A stretch of 39,006 nt of DNA from Bacteroides cellulosilyticus DSM 14838 (GCF_000158035.1 NZ_EQ973491.1:631881-670886), one strand, 5' to 3'; positions 9,087-18,270 are shown, counted from the stretch's first letter. A program made the numbers and translations. The notes: generated from the letters alone by a model not told the origin.

Positions 9087-11933
9087 ATGAATATAAAATG
9101 TTATTACTCGGTATTACTTCTAATACAACTCTTTTTAATTAATTCCATTAATGCTTTGGCTAGTGATAGTATTAATGTCAATAATAACTCTTTTTTTTCA
9201 TTTGATGAACAAATCGTAAATGGTACTACAGGAACACCGCTTGGAGGGTTTGGGTGCGGGGCTATTAAGTTTGATGCGAATACCGGAACATTCTCAGCGA
9301 TGACTGTTCCACCAGCTGATGCCTACGATTTCAAGAATGTAGCAGACGCACAATTCCAACTTTTTACAAACCGGAATGGGCAAATAGAGACGAGGAATAT
9401 TTTAAAAGCAATTCTTACCCATGGAAGACCAAATGATGATGCTATTTGGCCTTTGCATAAAGTTGATTTCGGCTCTGTTAATGGAGTGAGAATCGAATTA
9501 ACAGGAATCTCACCTTTAGATAATAAGGATTATACGAATATGCATCTTCCTTATGCTTTATATGAGATTAGCCTTACCAATATGGAAAGTTCGGAAGTTA
9601 TTTCTGCTTTTGCTCTCAAATGGAATAGTGAAAGTGCTCCATTTTTCTCTTTACCGGCAAAAGGAATCTATAGTGATGAATGGAGTATCTTGGTGAAAAC
9701 TAGTCATTCCAAGGCAGGTGTATCAGTAGGCGATGACAAGGAAAACCGTTTTTTGAGGAGCGGTGTTTGTTCTTCCTCGCAAGAACAGGCACATACAGGC
9801 AAGGTTGCTGTAAAAATGAACCTGTTGCCACATGAAACTCAGAAAATATATTTTGTGGTGGCTTGGTATGATCGTACTGACCCTGAAATTGGTTATTATA
9901 AGAATTTGTACAAAACTCCGAGGGCGATTGCTGAACATGGTTTAAAGGTATTTTCTAAATTGAAATATAATGCAGAAAAGCTGGTAACAGGAATGCGGGC
10001 TTCTAATTTACCCGGTTGGCTAAAAAATCAGACGTTGAATACTTTGGTTAATGTTGTGACTAATTCAATGTATAAAAAAGATGGGAGGGTAGCTTTTGCT
10101 GAAGGACAATGGACTTGCTTTGGTACGATGGATCAAATGTGGTTGGCAAGGCAGATTATGTATATGTTGATTCCCTATTATGCATGGCAGGAATTAGCTT
10201 ATTGGGCTAGAACGCAGATGAAAAATGGACAGATACATCATGATTTTAATGTAATGAGCGTAGGTAAAGAGCGGGAAAAAAGATCAGTCCTTGTTTCTTG
10301 GGATGATACAGAGCATATAGATTATAGAAATATTCAGAAATGGGTTGATTTGAATTGTGGTTTTATTATATCTGTTTTTGAGATTTACCGGGCGACAGCT
10401 GACCGTAAGCAATTTGATTTATTATGGCCGTATGTTAAAAAGGCTGCGCAACGAATCCTTGATCAGGTAGAACAATATGGCAGTACTAAGTATCCATTTA
10501 CATTCGATGGATCAGAGAACTCTTATGATGCCGGAGGAAATCCAGATCCGTATAATTCTAATCTTTCAGCTGTTGCTTATAAGATGATGATACAACTGGC
10601 AGGTGAAAAAGGGGAGGCTGATTTAGTAAAATTATATGAGAATGCGTATAAGATGGTAGTGAATTCTTTTCATAATCGTTATATCAGAGATGGACAATTT
10701 GTGGCAGGTAAGCATTGCGAATCAATATTTGCCGGGCAGTGGTTGGCTTTTCATCTGAAATTAGGAGAAATATGGAAAGCGGAAGATACAGATTTTATAT
10801 TAAGTAAATTGGAGAATTATTATTATCCTTATTATCGTGGACTTGGATATCCAGAAGGTACTTATGATGAATGGACTCCTTATATTTTAGCCCATTATGG
10901 GGGATTATTACTTAATACCGGTCGATTAGATCAATGGCATGCCATGCAGAAAGATTCCTATTTGCGACAGTATTTGGATCGTGACAGAGTTTTTGATCAT
11001 CCATTGAATATTTTGCCTCTTGTGAATGAACCGAAATGGGTATCGACAAATATAAAGAGTAAAAAGCAATATATAAGTATTCCTGCTATGTGGAGAAATT
11101 ATTATGATATTGTAGGGTTTCATCGCGATTTTCGTAGTAAAGAATTGTGGATAAAACCAATTATTCCTAAAACGATGAATCATGAAATGAAAAATGCAAT
11201 GTTCATTTCTCCGGAAGGTTACGGTTATATAGATTGTAAGGAAAGCGGTGAATATATGCAAGATAAGGAAATCGTGATTCGGACGGAGAGTCCAATGCCT
11301 GTAAGTACTTTGTATTTATCAGATAATTTTGAAGAAAATATTTCTGTAACGATTAATGGCAAAAAATATCCTTTTACACGAATAGGCTCGGGCTATGCGA
11401 AAGAGATAGCGGTTAGATGGAATGGAAAGATTACAGAAAAAGGGATACGTATAGTGGTAAAAGGTACACCTGAAAAGAAGGTAATTCCTATACCAGTGAA
11501 ACCTGTAACTGGTGTGATTTCTAACTCTTCAATAAATCAAATGTCTCCATATGAGACTATGGAGGCTGAAAATGCAGATAAGTTGGCAGGAACTAGTATT
11601 GTGCAGTCCAATAAGGGAAATAGATATGTGACCTCCTGTAATAATTTCGATTATATTCAATTCTCTAATATTGATTTTGGGAAAAAAGGGGCTACTCAAT
11701 TAAAAATTAGAGTTTCTGGTTTATCTGAAAATTCTGAGATAGAAGTTGTACTTGATGATACATCAGGTACAGTAGTTGGTAATTGTAAGGTTCCTGCTAC
11801 AGGTGGAGAGGAAGTATGGGTGGAGCTAGAATGCCCGGTGGGAAAAATTACGGATATTCATAATGTCGTTTTACGCTTTTATGGAAATAGCTCTGATAAT
11901 TTAATGAATATTGATTGGATTCGTTTTAAATAA
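9087..11933 (+). CDS. GH116 glycosidase with C-terminal CBM6
   Basis: An exported 948-residue protein related to the GBA2 / bile-acid beta-glucosidase family. An N-terminal beta-sandwich starts with GTPLGGFGCGAI, a hallmark of family 116. The alpha-toroid catalytic domain follows with a candidate nucleophile Glu339 in AEGQW (aligning with the LEGQEY segment of GBA2) and a candidate acid/base Asp481 in NSYDAGG; their spacing of 142 residues is close to that in characterised members. Residues about 820-948 form a CBM6-like beta-sandwich (YETMEAEN at its start, NIDWIRF at its end). Known activities of the family are beta-glucosidase, beta-xylosidase and related; the substrate here is unknown. 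Third gene of the GH28-GH31 operon, 56 bases after GH31. Confidence 0.88.
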   Translation: MNIKCYYSVLLLIQLFLINSINALASDSINVNNNSFFSFDEQIVNGTTGTPLGGFGCGAIKFDANTGTFSAMTVPPADAYDFKNVADAQFQLFTNRNGQIETRNILKAILTHGRPNDDAIWPLHKVDFGSVNGVRIELTGISPLDNKDYTNMHLPYALYEISLTNMESSEVISAFALKWNSESAPFFSLPAKGIYSDEWSILVKTSHSKAGVSVGDDKENRFLRSGVCSSSQEQAHTGKVAVKMNLLPHETQKIYFVVAWYDRTDPEIGYYKNLYKTPRAIAEHGLKVFSKLKYNAEKLVTGMRASNLPGWLKNQTLNTLVNVVTNSMYKKDGRVAFAEGQWTCFGTMDQMWLARQIMYMLIPYYAWQELAYWARTQMKNGQIHHDFNVMSVGKEREKRSVLVSWDDTEHIDYRNIQKWVDLNCGFIISVFEIYRATADRKQFDLLWPYVKKAAQRILDQVEQYGSTKYPFTFDGSENSYDAGGNPDPYNSNLSAVAYKMMIQLAGEKGEADLVKLYENAYKMVVNSFHNRYIRDGQFVAGKHCESIFAGQWLAFHLKLGEIWKAEDTDFILSKLENYYYPYYRGLGYPEGTYDEWTPYILAHYGGLLLNTGRLDQWHAMQKDSYLRQYLDRDRVFDHPLNILPLVNEPKWVSTNIKSKKQYISIPAMWRNYYDIVGFHRDFRSKELWIKPIIPKTMNHEMKNAMFISPEGYGYIDCKESGEYMQDKEIVIRTESPMPVSTLYLSDNFEENISVTINGKKYPFTRIGSGYAKEIAVRWNGKITEKGIRIVVKGTPEKKVIPIPVKPVTGVISNSSINQMSPYETMEAENADKLAGTSIVQSNKGNRYVTSCNNFDYIQFSNIDFGKKGATQLKIRVSGLSENSEIEVVLDDTSGTVVGNCKVPATGGEEVWVELECPVGKITDIHNVVLRFYGNSSDNLMNIDWIRFK

Positions 11934-12071
11934 CAGAATATATGTATGATGAGATTTTTTGAGAGAGATTGAAGGAAATAAAAAGTATAGATTGAGAAGA
12001 TACGGAAATATTTAAATATGTCTAATCTATGCTTGTTAAGATAGCGAATAATTAATTTATTCTTAGATGGA

Positions 12072-12102
12072 AAATCCCGGGAAGTTTTAAATCCCGGGAT
12101 TT
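12072..12102. terminator. Hairpin between convergent GH116 and HTCS genes
   Basis: AAATCCCGGG (12072-12081) and CCCGGGATTT (12093-12102) form a perfect 10-bp stem between two converging genes. It could stop transcription from both sides; the flanking T-runs are short and interrupted. Confidence 0.55.
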
Positions 12103-12108
12103 CTATAT

Positions 12109-13011
12109 TCATTCTTGCTCAAAAGTCTCTTCTTCTTTATCATCATTTTCCTTTTCTTCCGGATCATTCTTACCGCGTAAATATACGGATGGAGATACTC
12201 CGAACTGTTTCTTGAAGCATTTACTGAAATAGAATGGGTCTTCGATACCTATCTTGTAAGATACCTCTGCCACTGTATAACGATTTTCAAGTAAAAGTTC
12301 GGCAGCTTTCTTCATGCGGATGATACGCATGTATTCATTGGGGGAATAACCGGTTATTCCACGTACCTTGCGATAAAAGGTTGAACGCCCCAGTCCCATT
12401 ACTGAAGCAAGGTCATCTACGGCGAATTCACTGTTACTAATCTGTTCTTCCAGAATAGCCTGAAGCTTATCGGCAAATTGTTTGTCTTTCTCTGACGTAC
12501 AGATAGCAGGAGTTATCATTCCCGGATCATCCGAGAATTTCTTCCGTAACTTTTCACGTTGCTTTATCAGTTGGAATGCTCTTGCCAGTAATAGCTTGGG
12601 ACTGAATGGTTTGGTGATATATGCATCCGCTCCGCTTTCCACGCCTTTCAGGTGATTTTCCGCTGAACTCATAGCCGTTAATAATATAATAGGTATATGA
12701 CTGGTATCGAAATCATTTTTAAGTTTGCGGGTGACTTCGAATCCCGTAAGCCCCGGCATCAATACGTCGCAGATGATGAGATCAGCATCGTAAGTACGTG
12801 CGCGTTCTAAGCCTGAAAGTCCGTCCGCTTCAGTTACCACCTCAAAATAAGGTTTGAACTCTTCTTTCAGGAACTCACGTACATCGTTGTCATCCTCGAT
12901 GATCAACAGTTTGTACTGATTTGAAGGAGTTTTTTCCTCTGCAATATCTATGTCCGGAATGTTTTCCTCTTCATAGCTTTCCTCACGATGCCTTTTCTTC
13001 CAGAAAGGCAT
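12109..13011 (-). CDS. Response regulator half of a split HTCS (receiver + AraC-type HTH)
   Basis: A 300-residue cytoplasmic protein: receiver domain with acidic pair EDD at the start, phospho-acceptor Asp82 in LIICDVLMPG and Lys134 in YITKPFS, then an AraC-type helix-turn-helix at about 190-280 (RSTFYRKVRG, FYFSKCFKKQFGVSP). The tail is strongly acidic. These are exactly the domains that normally form the C-terminus of a one-piece HTCS. Its ATG overlaps the end of the sensor ORF by 29 bases in the +1 frame and lies within a strong hairpin, so translation is probably coupled to that of the sensor. It is the likely activator of the SusC, PL11, GH42 and GH105 promoters. A frameshift in what was one gene is the alternative explanation for the separate ORF. 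Confidence 0.9.
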   Translation of the reverse strand: MPFWKKRHREESYEEENIPDIDIAEEKTPSNQYKLLIIEDDNDVREFLKEEFKPYFEVVTEADGLSGLERARTYDADLIICDVLMPGLTGFEVTRKLKNDFDTSHIPIILLTAMSSAENHLKGVESGADAYITKPFSPKLLLARAFQLIKQREKLRKKFSDDPGMITPAICTSEKDKQFADKLQAILEEQISNSEFAVDDLASVMGLGRSTFYRKVRGITGYSPNEYMRIIRMKKAAELLLENRYTVAEVSYKIGIEDPFYFSKCFKKQFGVSPSVYLRGKNDPEEKENDDKEEETFEQE

Positions 13012-13020
13012 CGTGAGGAA
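12979..13020 (-). promoter_or_regulatory. 14-bp perfect stem-loop spanning the split-HTCS junction
   Basis: TTCCTCACGATGCC (12979-12992) and GGCATCGTGAGGAA (13007-13020) are perfect inverted repeats around a 14-base loop. In the mRNA the regulator's AUG (13009-13011) is base-paired in one arm and the sensor's UGA stop (12983-12985) is in the other. A ribosome finishing the sensor would melt the stem and expose the AUG, which suggests translational coupling. Recoding by +1 frameshift at UCG-UGA-G is a second possibility. Confidence 0.6.
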
Positions 13021-16000
13021 TCAGGAAGTCTTTCTCTTCATATACACTGGTGTCGGTGGGGAGTGAAACCGTGAAAACAGATCCTCCCCCTTGATTCTCA
13101 TCGTAAGTAATGCTGCCTTTATGAACATTTACAAGTTCGTGTGTCAGGTGCAATCCTATTCCGGTGCTGTTACTTGAGAAGTTGCTTTGCATGAAACGTT
13201 TGAACAGTTCTCCCCGTTTCTCTTTGGCAATGCCTATTCCTGTGTCTGCTACGGAAATTTCCAGACATTTCTTATGCTCGTCTACTATGGCTGAAAGTGT
13301 GACTTTACCATTGCTTGGAGTATATTTGAAAGCATTGGACAATAAATTATAAACCACCTTGTCCAGATTTCCTTTGTCGATAAACATTTTATAAGAAGCT
13401 ACCGAAGGTTGAAAACGGAAATCCATGTTTTTAGAGGCCGCTGTGTCCTTAAAACTTAAAAATATCTCATGAAGGAAACCCATGACATCTGTTTCTTCCA
13501 AAGAAAGGGCCAGTTTGTTGTTTTGCATTTTTCGGAATTCCAATAACTGATTAATCAGGCGCAACATACGTTGTGTACTTTTATTCATGACTTTCAGTGA
13601 ATTGGTCATTTCCTTGGGAACTTTGTCTATACTTTGTATTTTTTCTAACGCTCCTTGTATTAAGGTCAGGGGAGTACGGAATTCATGTGAGATATTCGTA
13701 AAGAATACAAGCTTATATTCCGTCAGTTGCTTTTCTACCTGCACTTTATTACGCAAAAGATTGAAATCACGCACTAACTTGTAGGTGATGTAAAGCGCAA
13801 CAATAAACAATAGGGTATAAATGAGGAATGCCCAGGATGTTTGCCAAAAGGGAGGAGCTATTGTAATTTTCAGAACGGCCTCCTGATCGCCTGAGATGCC
13901 GGTAGCATTGCAGACTTTTATATGCAGACTGTACTTACCCGGTGGTAGGTTTTTGTAAGATGCAAAGCTGAGCGGAGAGGGTTTACTCCATTCTTTATCA
14001 TAATTCTCTAAACGATAAGTATAGGTATAACTGTTTATTTTCGAATAATCGAATGTCGTGAAATCTATTACGAATGATCTTTGAAAATACTTCAATTCTA
14101 TTTCATCTGTGTACATCATGGCTCTGTTTAACGGTGAATCAGTATCTCCCGGGCGCATGGATATTCCGTTGACTTGCAGATTAGTGAAAGTAACCACCGG
14201 ATTGAGAGCAAAATTAATTCCTGTTTGTCCGGGGTTGATTACCAGTAATCCGTAGTTGGTACCAAATAGTAAACTGCCATCTTTACTGACGCATGAACTA
14301 TTGTCACTATATACATCTCCCAGTGTATAAGCCGAGGAGAAGAAGTTTTCGAAAGCCTGCGTTTCAGGAGTGAAGCGTGAAATACCATATTCGGTTGCGA
14401 TCCACAGTTTTCCTTGCCTGTCTTCTGCAATAGCCTGAACCATGTTGTTTACCAATCCATTGTTGGTATCATAATGTTTGAATTCCAAATTCTTATAGCC
14501 ATTATCCGGGGTACACATGCTTAAGCCGCCGCCTGATGTGCCGATCCATATCCGGCCTTTAGTGTCTTGATAGATACATTTTATCTCATTGCTGAGTAGT
14601 TTCCCATTATTGTAATTGTAGGTCAGGTAATTCGTGGAATTGGCTATCAGAGAGTCCGGATGAAACACAGATACTCCGTCACTGTTTCCTATCCACATCC
14701 ATCCGTTTTTATCTTCCATGATGGCGCGTGTTCGTCGCTGTCCGAAACTTTTGTTCAGAAAATGCCGGAAGGTATATCCGTTTTCACCTTTGACGGCTAA
14801 ATCCAGTCCGCCTCCGAAAGTTCCTATCCACATTCTCCCTTTCTGGTCGCAGTATAAGATAAAGATATTATTATTGCTGATGGATGAAGCATTCCCGGAT
14901 TGGTTGGTATACCATTTATCACCAATGCGAAGACCCTCGCCACGACTTCCCATCCATACGGTTCCTTCATTATCTTCGGCTATCGCATAAATATTGGAGT
15001 TGAAATGAAGTTTCTTTTTCTGTGTCTTCATTTGCGGATCATAGACAATGACTCCTCCGCCCCGGGTACCAATGCAAATATCATCATTTTTTAACCGGGT
15101 AATCATACGTACGGTATTTGAACGGTCTGACAAAGAGACAGCCTCCGGAAAAATGCGCTTTATTCCTTCATTTAAAATCGTCAGGCGCGCTATTCCGGCA
15201 TATTCGGAACTAACCCAGATAGCACCTGAACTATCTTCCATGAGATATTGCAGATAATTGGAACTGATATGGCTGAAGCCGTCAATCTGAAAGTCGAAAT
15301 GTTGGAGTTCTTCTGTAAGGGTATCGTAGGCAAACAGTCCGTTGCCATAGGTGGATATCCAGATGATGCCTCGGGAATCATGTACTACGTGATAGCGTTC
15401 CATATCCACGTAGTTTAATTTGTCGGGAGTGGAGAGTTGAAGAGTCTTGAGGGCGCGGGTCTTCGAGTTGACATACCACACCTTACCGGTATTGTTATAG
15501 ATCCAGAAGTTACCGAGATTGTCCGTCAGGACATTTCCGTTTTTAATGTCCAATTCTGCCTGACGGTGGATTCGGTTTGTTTTTGTATTGAACAGGTATC
15601 CTCCGTTCGAAGTGAATATAACCCAGTCATCTTGCAGACAAAGCGTGCCGTATATGGTCAGGGCACTTTTCTCTTTTTGTAAATGGGCAACTGTTACGCT
15701 TGGCTTGTTTTCTTCTTTTTTAGAGATGATACCGTTTGTTGACAGGAAAAAGATATCTTTTCCGAAAGATTGTGCGGCAAAAGTATTGCGCTTTTCAACT
15801 AGGATAGTCTTATCACCGGTTACCTGCACTACGCCACAATCGGTACCTATCCAGATATTTCCCTGCTCATCCGGGTATACATAAGCGACACTGTCTGAGG
15901 GAAGATTGCCTAAAGATTTTCTAAAACTGACGGAAGAAAATGCTTCGTTTTGATAAGTCACCCGCCGGCAGCCGTTTCGGCTGTTCCATAGCCATACGTC

Positions 16001-16423
16001 ACCATTGGCGGCTTCTGCCTTGCGGTCGTAGTTTTGTCTGTATTCGCCACAGCCGGTGAAATCTACGAAACAATCTTTTCTTAGATCGTAGCAATTGAAG
16101 AATTCTCCGGAAGTTTCTATCCACAGGAAACCATTCTTATCCTCGCTGATGGTTCTGGCGTGATTGGTCGACAAGGAGATCCGGTTGTTACCGGATTCGC
16201 TTTCCGGGAGGAAAGTGACAAATGAATTGCCATCGTAGCGGCTGAGACCATTCAGGGTTCCCATCCAGATAAATCCTTTGCTATCCTGGAATATGTAACA
16301 GATGGAATTGTTGGCCAGTCCGTCTGTGGTTGTCATGTGCGTAGAGCGCACTTCGATGGATGCAGAAATACTAAGGAGGCTAACTAACAAAGATACACAC
16401 GTAAGCAGGATATGCTTTTTCAT
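12983..16423 (-). CDS. Sensor kinase half of a split HTCS
   Basis: A 1146-residue membrane sensor kinase. Order seen: signal peptide (about 1-22, ends SISAS), about a dozen Reg_prop repeats with WIGT/WMGS motifs forming two predicted propellers, a Y_Y_Y domain before PPFWQTSW, one membrane helix at about 858-882, HisKA domain with SHEFRTP (His913), and ATPase domain with NLLSNAFKYTP (about 1030) and DTGIGI. It stops shortly after the ATPase domain, where a conventional HTCS would run on into a receiver. The receiver and DNA-binding domains are in the overlapping downstream ORF. It is placed directly after the rhamnose mutarotase gene but has its own promoter-like box, so it likely senses an RG-I oligosaccharide. 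Confidence 0.93.
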   Translation of the reverse strand: MKKHILLTCVSLLVSLLSISASIEVRSTHMTTTDGLANNSICYIFQDSKGFIWMGTLNGLSRYDGNSFVTFLPESESGNNRISLSTNHARTISEDKNGFLWIETSGEFFNCYDLRKDCFVDFTGCGEYRQNYDRKAEAANGDVWLWNSRNGCRRVTYQNEAFSSVSFRKSLGNLPSDSVAYVYPDEQGNIWIGTDCGVVQVTGDKTILVEKRNTFAAQSFGKDIFFLSTNGIISKKEENKPSVTVAHLQKEKSALTIYGTLCLQDDWVIFTSNGGYLFNTKTNRIHRQAELDIKNGNVLTDNLGNFWIYNNTGKVWYVNSKTRALKTLQLSTPDKLNYVDMERYHVVHDSRGIIWISTYGNGLFAYDTLTEELQHFDFQIDGFSHISSNYLQYLMEDSSGAIWVSSEYAGIARLTILNEGIKRIFPEAVSLSDRSNTVRMITRLKNDDICIGTRGGGVIVYDPQMKTQKKKLHFNSNIYAIAEDNEGTVWMGSRGEGLRIGDKWYTNQSGNASSISNNNIFILYCDQKGRMWIGTFGGGLDLAVKGENGYTFRHFLNKSFGQRRTRAIMEDKNGWMWIGNSDGVSVFHPDSLIANSTNYLTYNYNNGKLLSNEIKCIYQDTKGRIWIGTSGGGLSMCTPDNGYKNLEFKHYDTNNGLVNNMVQAIAEDRQGKLWIATEYGISRFTPETQAFENFFSSAYTLGDVYSDNSSCVSKDGSLLFGTNYGLLVINPGQTGINFALNPVVTFTNLQVNGISMRPGDTDSPLNRAMMYTDEIELKYFQRSFVIDFTTFDYSKINSYTYTYRLENYDKEWSKPSPLSFASYKNLPPGKYSLHIKVCNATGISGDQEAVLKITIAPPFWQTSWAFLIYTLLFIVALYITYKLVRDFNLLRNKVQVEKQLTEYKLVFFTNISHEFRTPLTLIQGALEKIQSIDKVPKEMTNSLKVMNKSTQRMLRLINQLLEFRKMQNNKLALSLEETDVMGFLHEIFLSFKDTAASKNMDFRFQPSVASYKMFIDKGNLDKVVYNLLSNAFKYTPSNGKVTLSAIVDEHKKCLEISVADTGIGIAKEKRGELFKRFMQSNFSSNSTGIGLHLTHELVNVHKGSITYDENQGGGSVFTVSLPTDTSVYEEKDFLIPHDAFLEEKAS

Positions 16424-16446
16424 ACTTCATAGATTTTAGTGCGAAA

Positions 16447-16454
16447 CAAAAATA
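16447..16454 (-). promoter_or_regulatory. Candidate -7 box for the split HTCS
   Basis: On the minus strand TATTTTTG fits TAnnTTTG, 23 bases before the sensor start codon and immediately after the terminator of the upstream operon. No operator copies of the regulon type are seen here, consistent with constitutive low expression. Confidence 0.45.
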
Positions 16455-16458
16455 CGGA

Positions 16459-16493
16459 AAAAGTGCATTGTAACAGACTATCAATGCACTTTT
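16459..16493 (-). terminator. Rho-independent terminator of the PL11-GH105-mutarotase operon
   Basis: AAAAGTGCATTG (16459-16470) and CAATGCACTTTT (16482-16493) give a perfect 12-bp stem with an 11-base loop, followed on the minus strand by T residues. It starts a few bases past the mutarotase stop codon and separates that operon from the HTCS gene. Confidence 0.8.
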
Positions 16494-16498
16494 GTTTT

Positions 16499-16813
16499 TT
16501 AATCCATGTGGAACACTTCAGGCAGGGGTATGGTTACCGGAGAATTGTCGGGATTCACCTTCATGATATCTGCCATATAATCCCACCATTTTTGTACAAT
16601 AGGGCTGGCACCCATATCTTGCGAGGATTCTTCGCCTTTCGTTTTCTGGCAGGCAAAGAGGATGTTGGTTTCTTTGTCCCAGTAGATGGAGTAATCATAC
16701 ACTCCACCGTCGGACAACATCTTTTTCAACTCCGGCCAGATGGCCGCATGTCTTCTTTCATATTCCTTTTCGTAGCCGGATTTCAGGAACATTTTGAATG
16801 CTTCTCTTTTCAT
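16499..16813 (-). CDS. rhaM: L-rhamnose mutarotase
   Basis: A 104-residue cytoplasmic protein without signal peptide. It interconverts alpha and beta anomers of L-rhamnose, speeding its entry to isomerase. The sequence matches the family in length and motifs: Tyr18 and His22 fall in the segment EYERRHAAIWPEL, at the same numbers as the catalytic residues recalled for the E. coli enzyme, and the Trp pair at 76-77 (KWWDYM) is present. It follows GH105 by 22 bases and closes the PL11-GH105 operon. Its presence shows that rhamnose is an expected end product of this locus; no rhamnose isomerase, kinase or aldolase is in the window. Confidence 0.93.
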   Translation of the reverse strand: MKREAFKMFLKSGYEKEYERRHAAIWPELKKMLSDGGVYDYSIYWDKETNILFACQKTKGEESSQDMGASPIVQKWWDYMADIMKVNPDNSPVTIPLPEVFHMD

Positions 16814-16835
16814 GGTAACTTTGGTTTATAGTGAG

Positions 16836-18242
16836 CTAATTGGAATCGGTCACACTGAAAATCGGTTCTTGTGTTTTCTGTTCGGTGCGGTAGAACTGAA
16901 TGGCGCTGTCATTCATCTTCGGATGTTGTTTATTTAGCAAATTGATCATTTCGGCACCTGCCCAGATCACAGGACCATAGCCGTGCGCAGCATACACATT
17001 GACCGGACGATAATAATAGAAAGCCGGATCGAATGCCATGCCGGTGCCTACACAAGTTCCTTCCACCTGTCCTTCTGCATTGATCTGTGTGGAGACGGCT
17101 TGCCAACCCAATTGAGCAACCGGGCCGTAGGCCATTGCATCCAGCCATCCTTGGTTGATGGCATGGGCGATGCAATATACATAGATGGCTGTTGCTGAAG
17201 TTTCCAGATAAGAGTCATTCCGGTCCAATAACTGATGCCAGAGTCCTTCTCCACTTTGGCAGGCAGCTAAACCACGAACATGTTCGCGAAACAGCTCCAT
17301 GAGTTTTGCACGCTGAGGATAATTTTCCGGCATTACGTCCAGTACTTCGGTCATGGTGAGCAAAGCCCAGCCATTGGCACGTCCCCAATGGAAAGCCGGG
17401 TGATCTTGCATACCTTCTACCCAACCGTGGCGGAATAGTTTCTTTTCCGGTACCCACATCCGTTCTGCAAACTGGAATATCTGCCTGGTAGCTTCTGCAA
17501 GGTAATTGGGCTTATTATCTTTGGCCAATTTAGAATACCAGGCAACAGGCGGAACCCCCATAAACATATCGTCCAGCCACAATGTATTGTATTGGGGACG
17601 GATACGGGCGAAAGTTCCGTCGGCAAGGCGGTATTCCTTGTTCAAGATAAAGTCGAGGTAATTGTCTATCAAAGGATAGAGATTGAGAGATTGATCTTGT
17701 AATTGGGCTTTGATCATGGCTGCACATACGGCTCCGGCATCATCGAGGGCATGGGGAGTCAGAATTTGTTTCATTTGTGGATCAACCTGACCACTTTTCT
17801 CTTGTAATTCCCGGAAATGCGGCGCTACTTCTGCAAGGAAATTAAATCGGTCAGTGACGTATTTCATGTAGTTGGCGTCTCCCGTAGCTTTGGCAGCGGC
17901 CATCATGGCAGAGTACGTAACTCCCCATTCATAACTGGCAAGGCGGAAAGCGCCTCGTTCCAGCTGTGCATCAGCCGGTAGGTTCTTGTAATCTGTGATT
18001 ACCTTTCCGGTCTTTTTACTAACAACGCGGGTAGGAGTGTTCTTTTCCAGATAGCGGAGTATGCGGTCGATATCTGTCTTTATTTCTGTAGTCGTAAGTT
18101 CTTTATAAGGGACTTTGTAAGCCGGTTGTAATAGATGCAACGGAGTGTTGGAGTCATTTATTACTTCTTTCTTTTTCTGGGCGTAGATACTAATACCGGT
18201 TAACAACAAGGCACCTGTTAGGCAAAGAGTCTTAATATTCAT
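16836..18242 (-). CDS. GH105 unsaturated rhamnogalacturonyl hydrolase (468 aa)
   Basis: A periplasmic (alpha/alpha)6-barrel hydrolase that removes the unsaturated galacturonic acid left at the non-reducing end by RG lyases. Signal peptide 1-21 (ends IYAQ). Family motifs: ALDDAGA at about 167, WLDDMFMG with Asp224/Asp225 (position of the catalytic Asp of YteR/YesR), RHGWVEG and FHWGRANGW. It is longer than the compact GH105 at 37783 owing to N- and C-terminal extensions. It sits 28 bases after PL11, so the product of the lyase is the likely substrate. Confidence 0.92.
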   Translation of the reverse strand: MNIKTLCLTGALLLTGISIYAQKKKEVINDSNTPLHLLQPAYKVPYKELTTTEIKTDIDRILRYLEKNTPTRVVSKKTGKVITDYKNLPADAQLERGAFRLASYEWGVTYSAMMAAAKATGDANYMKYVTDRFNFLAEVAPHFRELQEKSGQVDPQMKQILTPHALDDAGAVCAAMIKAQLQDQSLNLYPLIDNYLDFILNKEYRLADGTFARIRPQYNTLWLDDMFMGVPPVAWYSKLAKDNKPNYLAEATRQIFQFAERMWVPEKKLFRHGWVEGMQDHPAFHWGRANGWALLTMTEVLDVMPENYPQRAKLMELFREHVRGLAACQSGEGLWHQLLDRNDSYLETSATAIYVYCIAHAINQGWLDAMAYGPVAQLGWQAVSTQINAEGQVEGTCVGTGMAFDPAFYYYRPVNVYAAHGYGPVIWAGAEMINLLNKQHPKMNDSAIQFYRTEQKTQEPIFSVTDSN

Positions 18243-18270
18243 AACTTATAGTTCTTTATCTTTTGGGTTA

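Noticed and set aside
12979..13020. Invertible phase-variation element at the split HTCS
   Set aside because: The inverted repeat suggested a switch, but flipping the 14-base loop leaves the frame and the TGA stop unchanged, and no recombinase gene is nearby.
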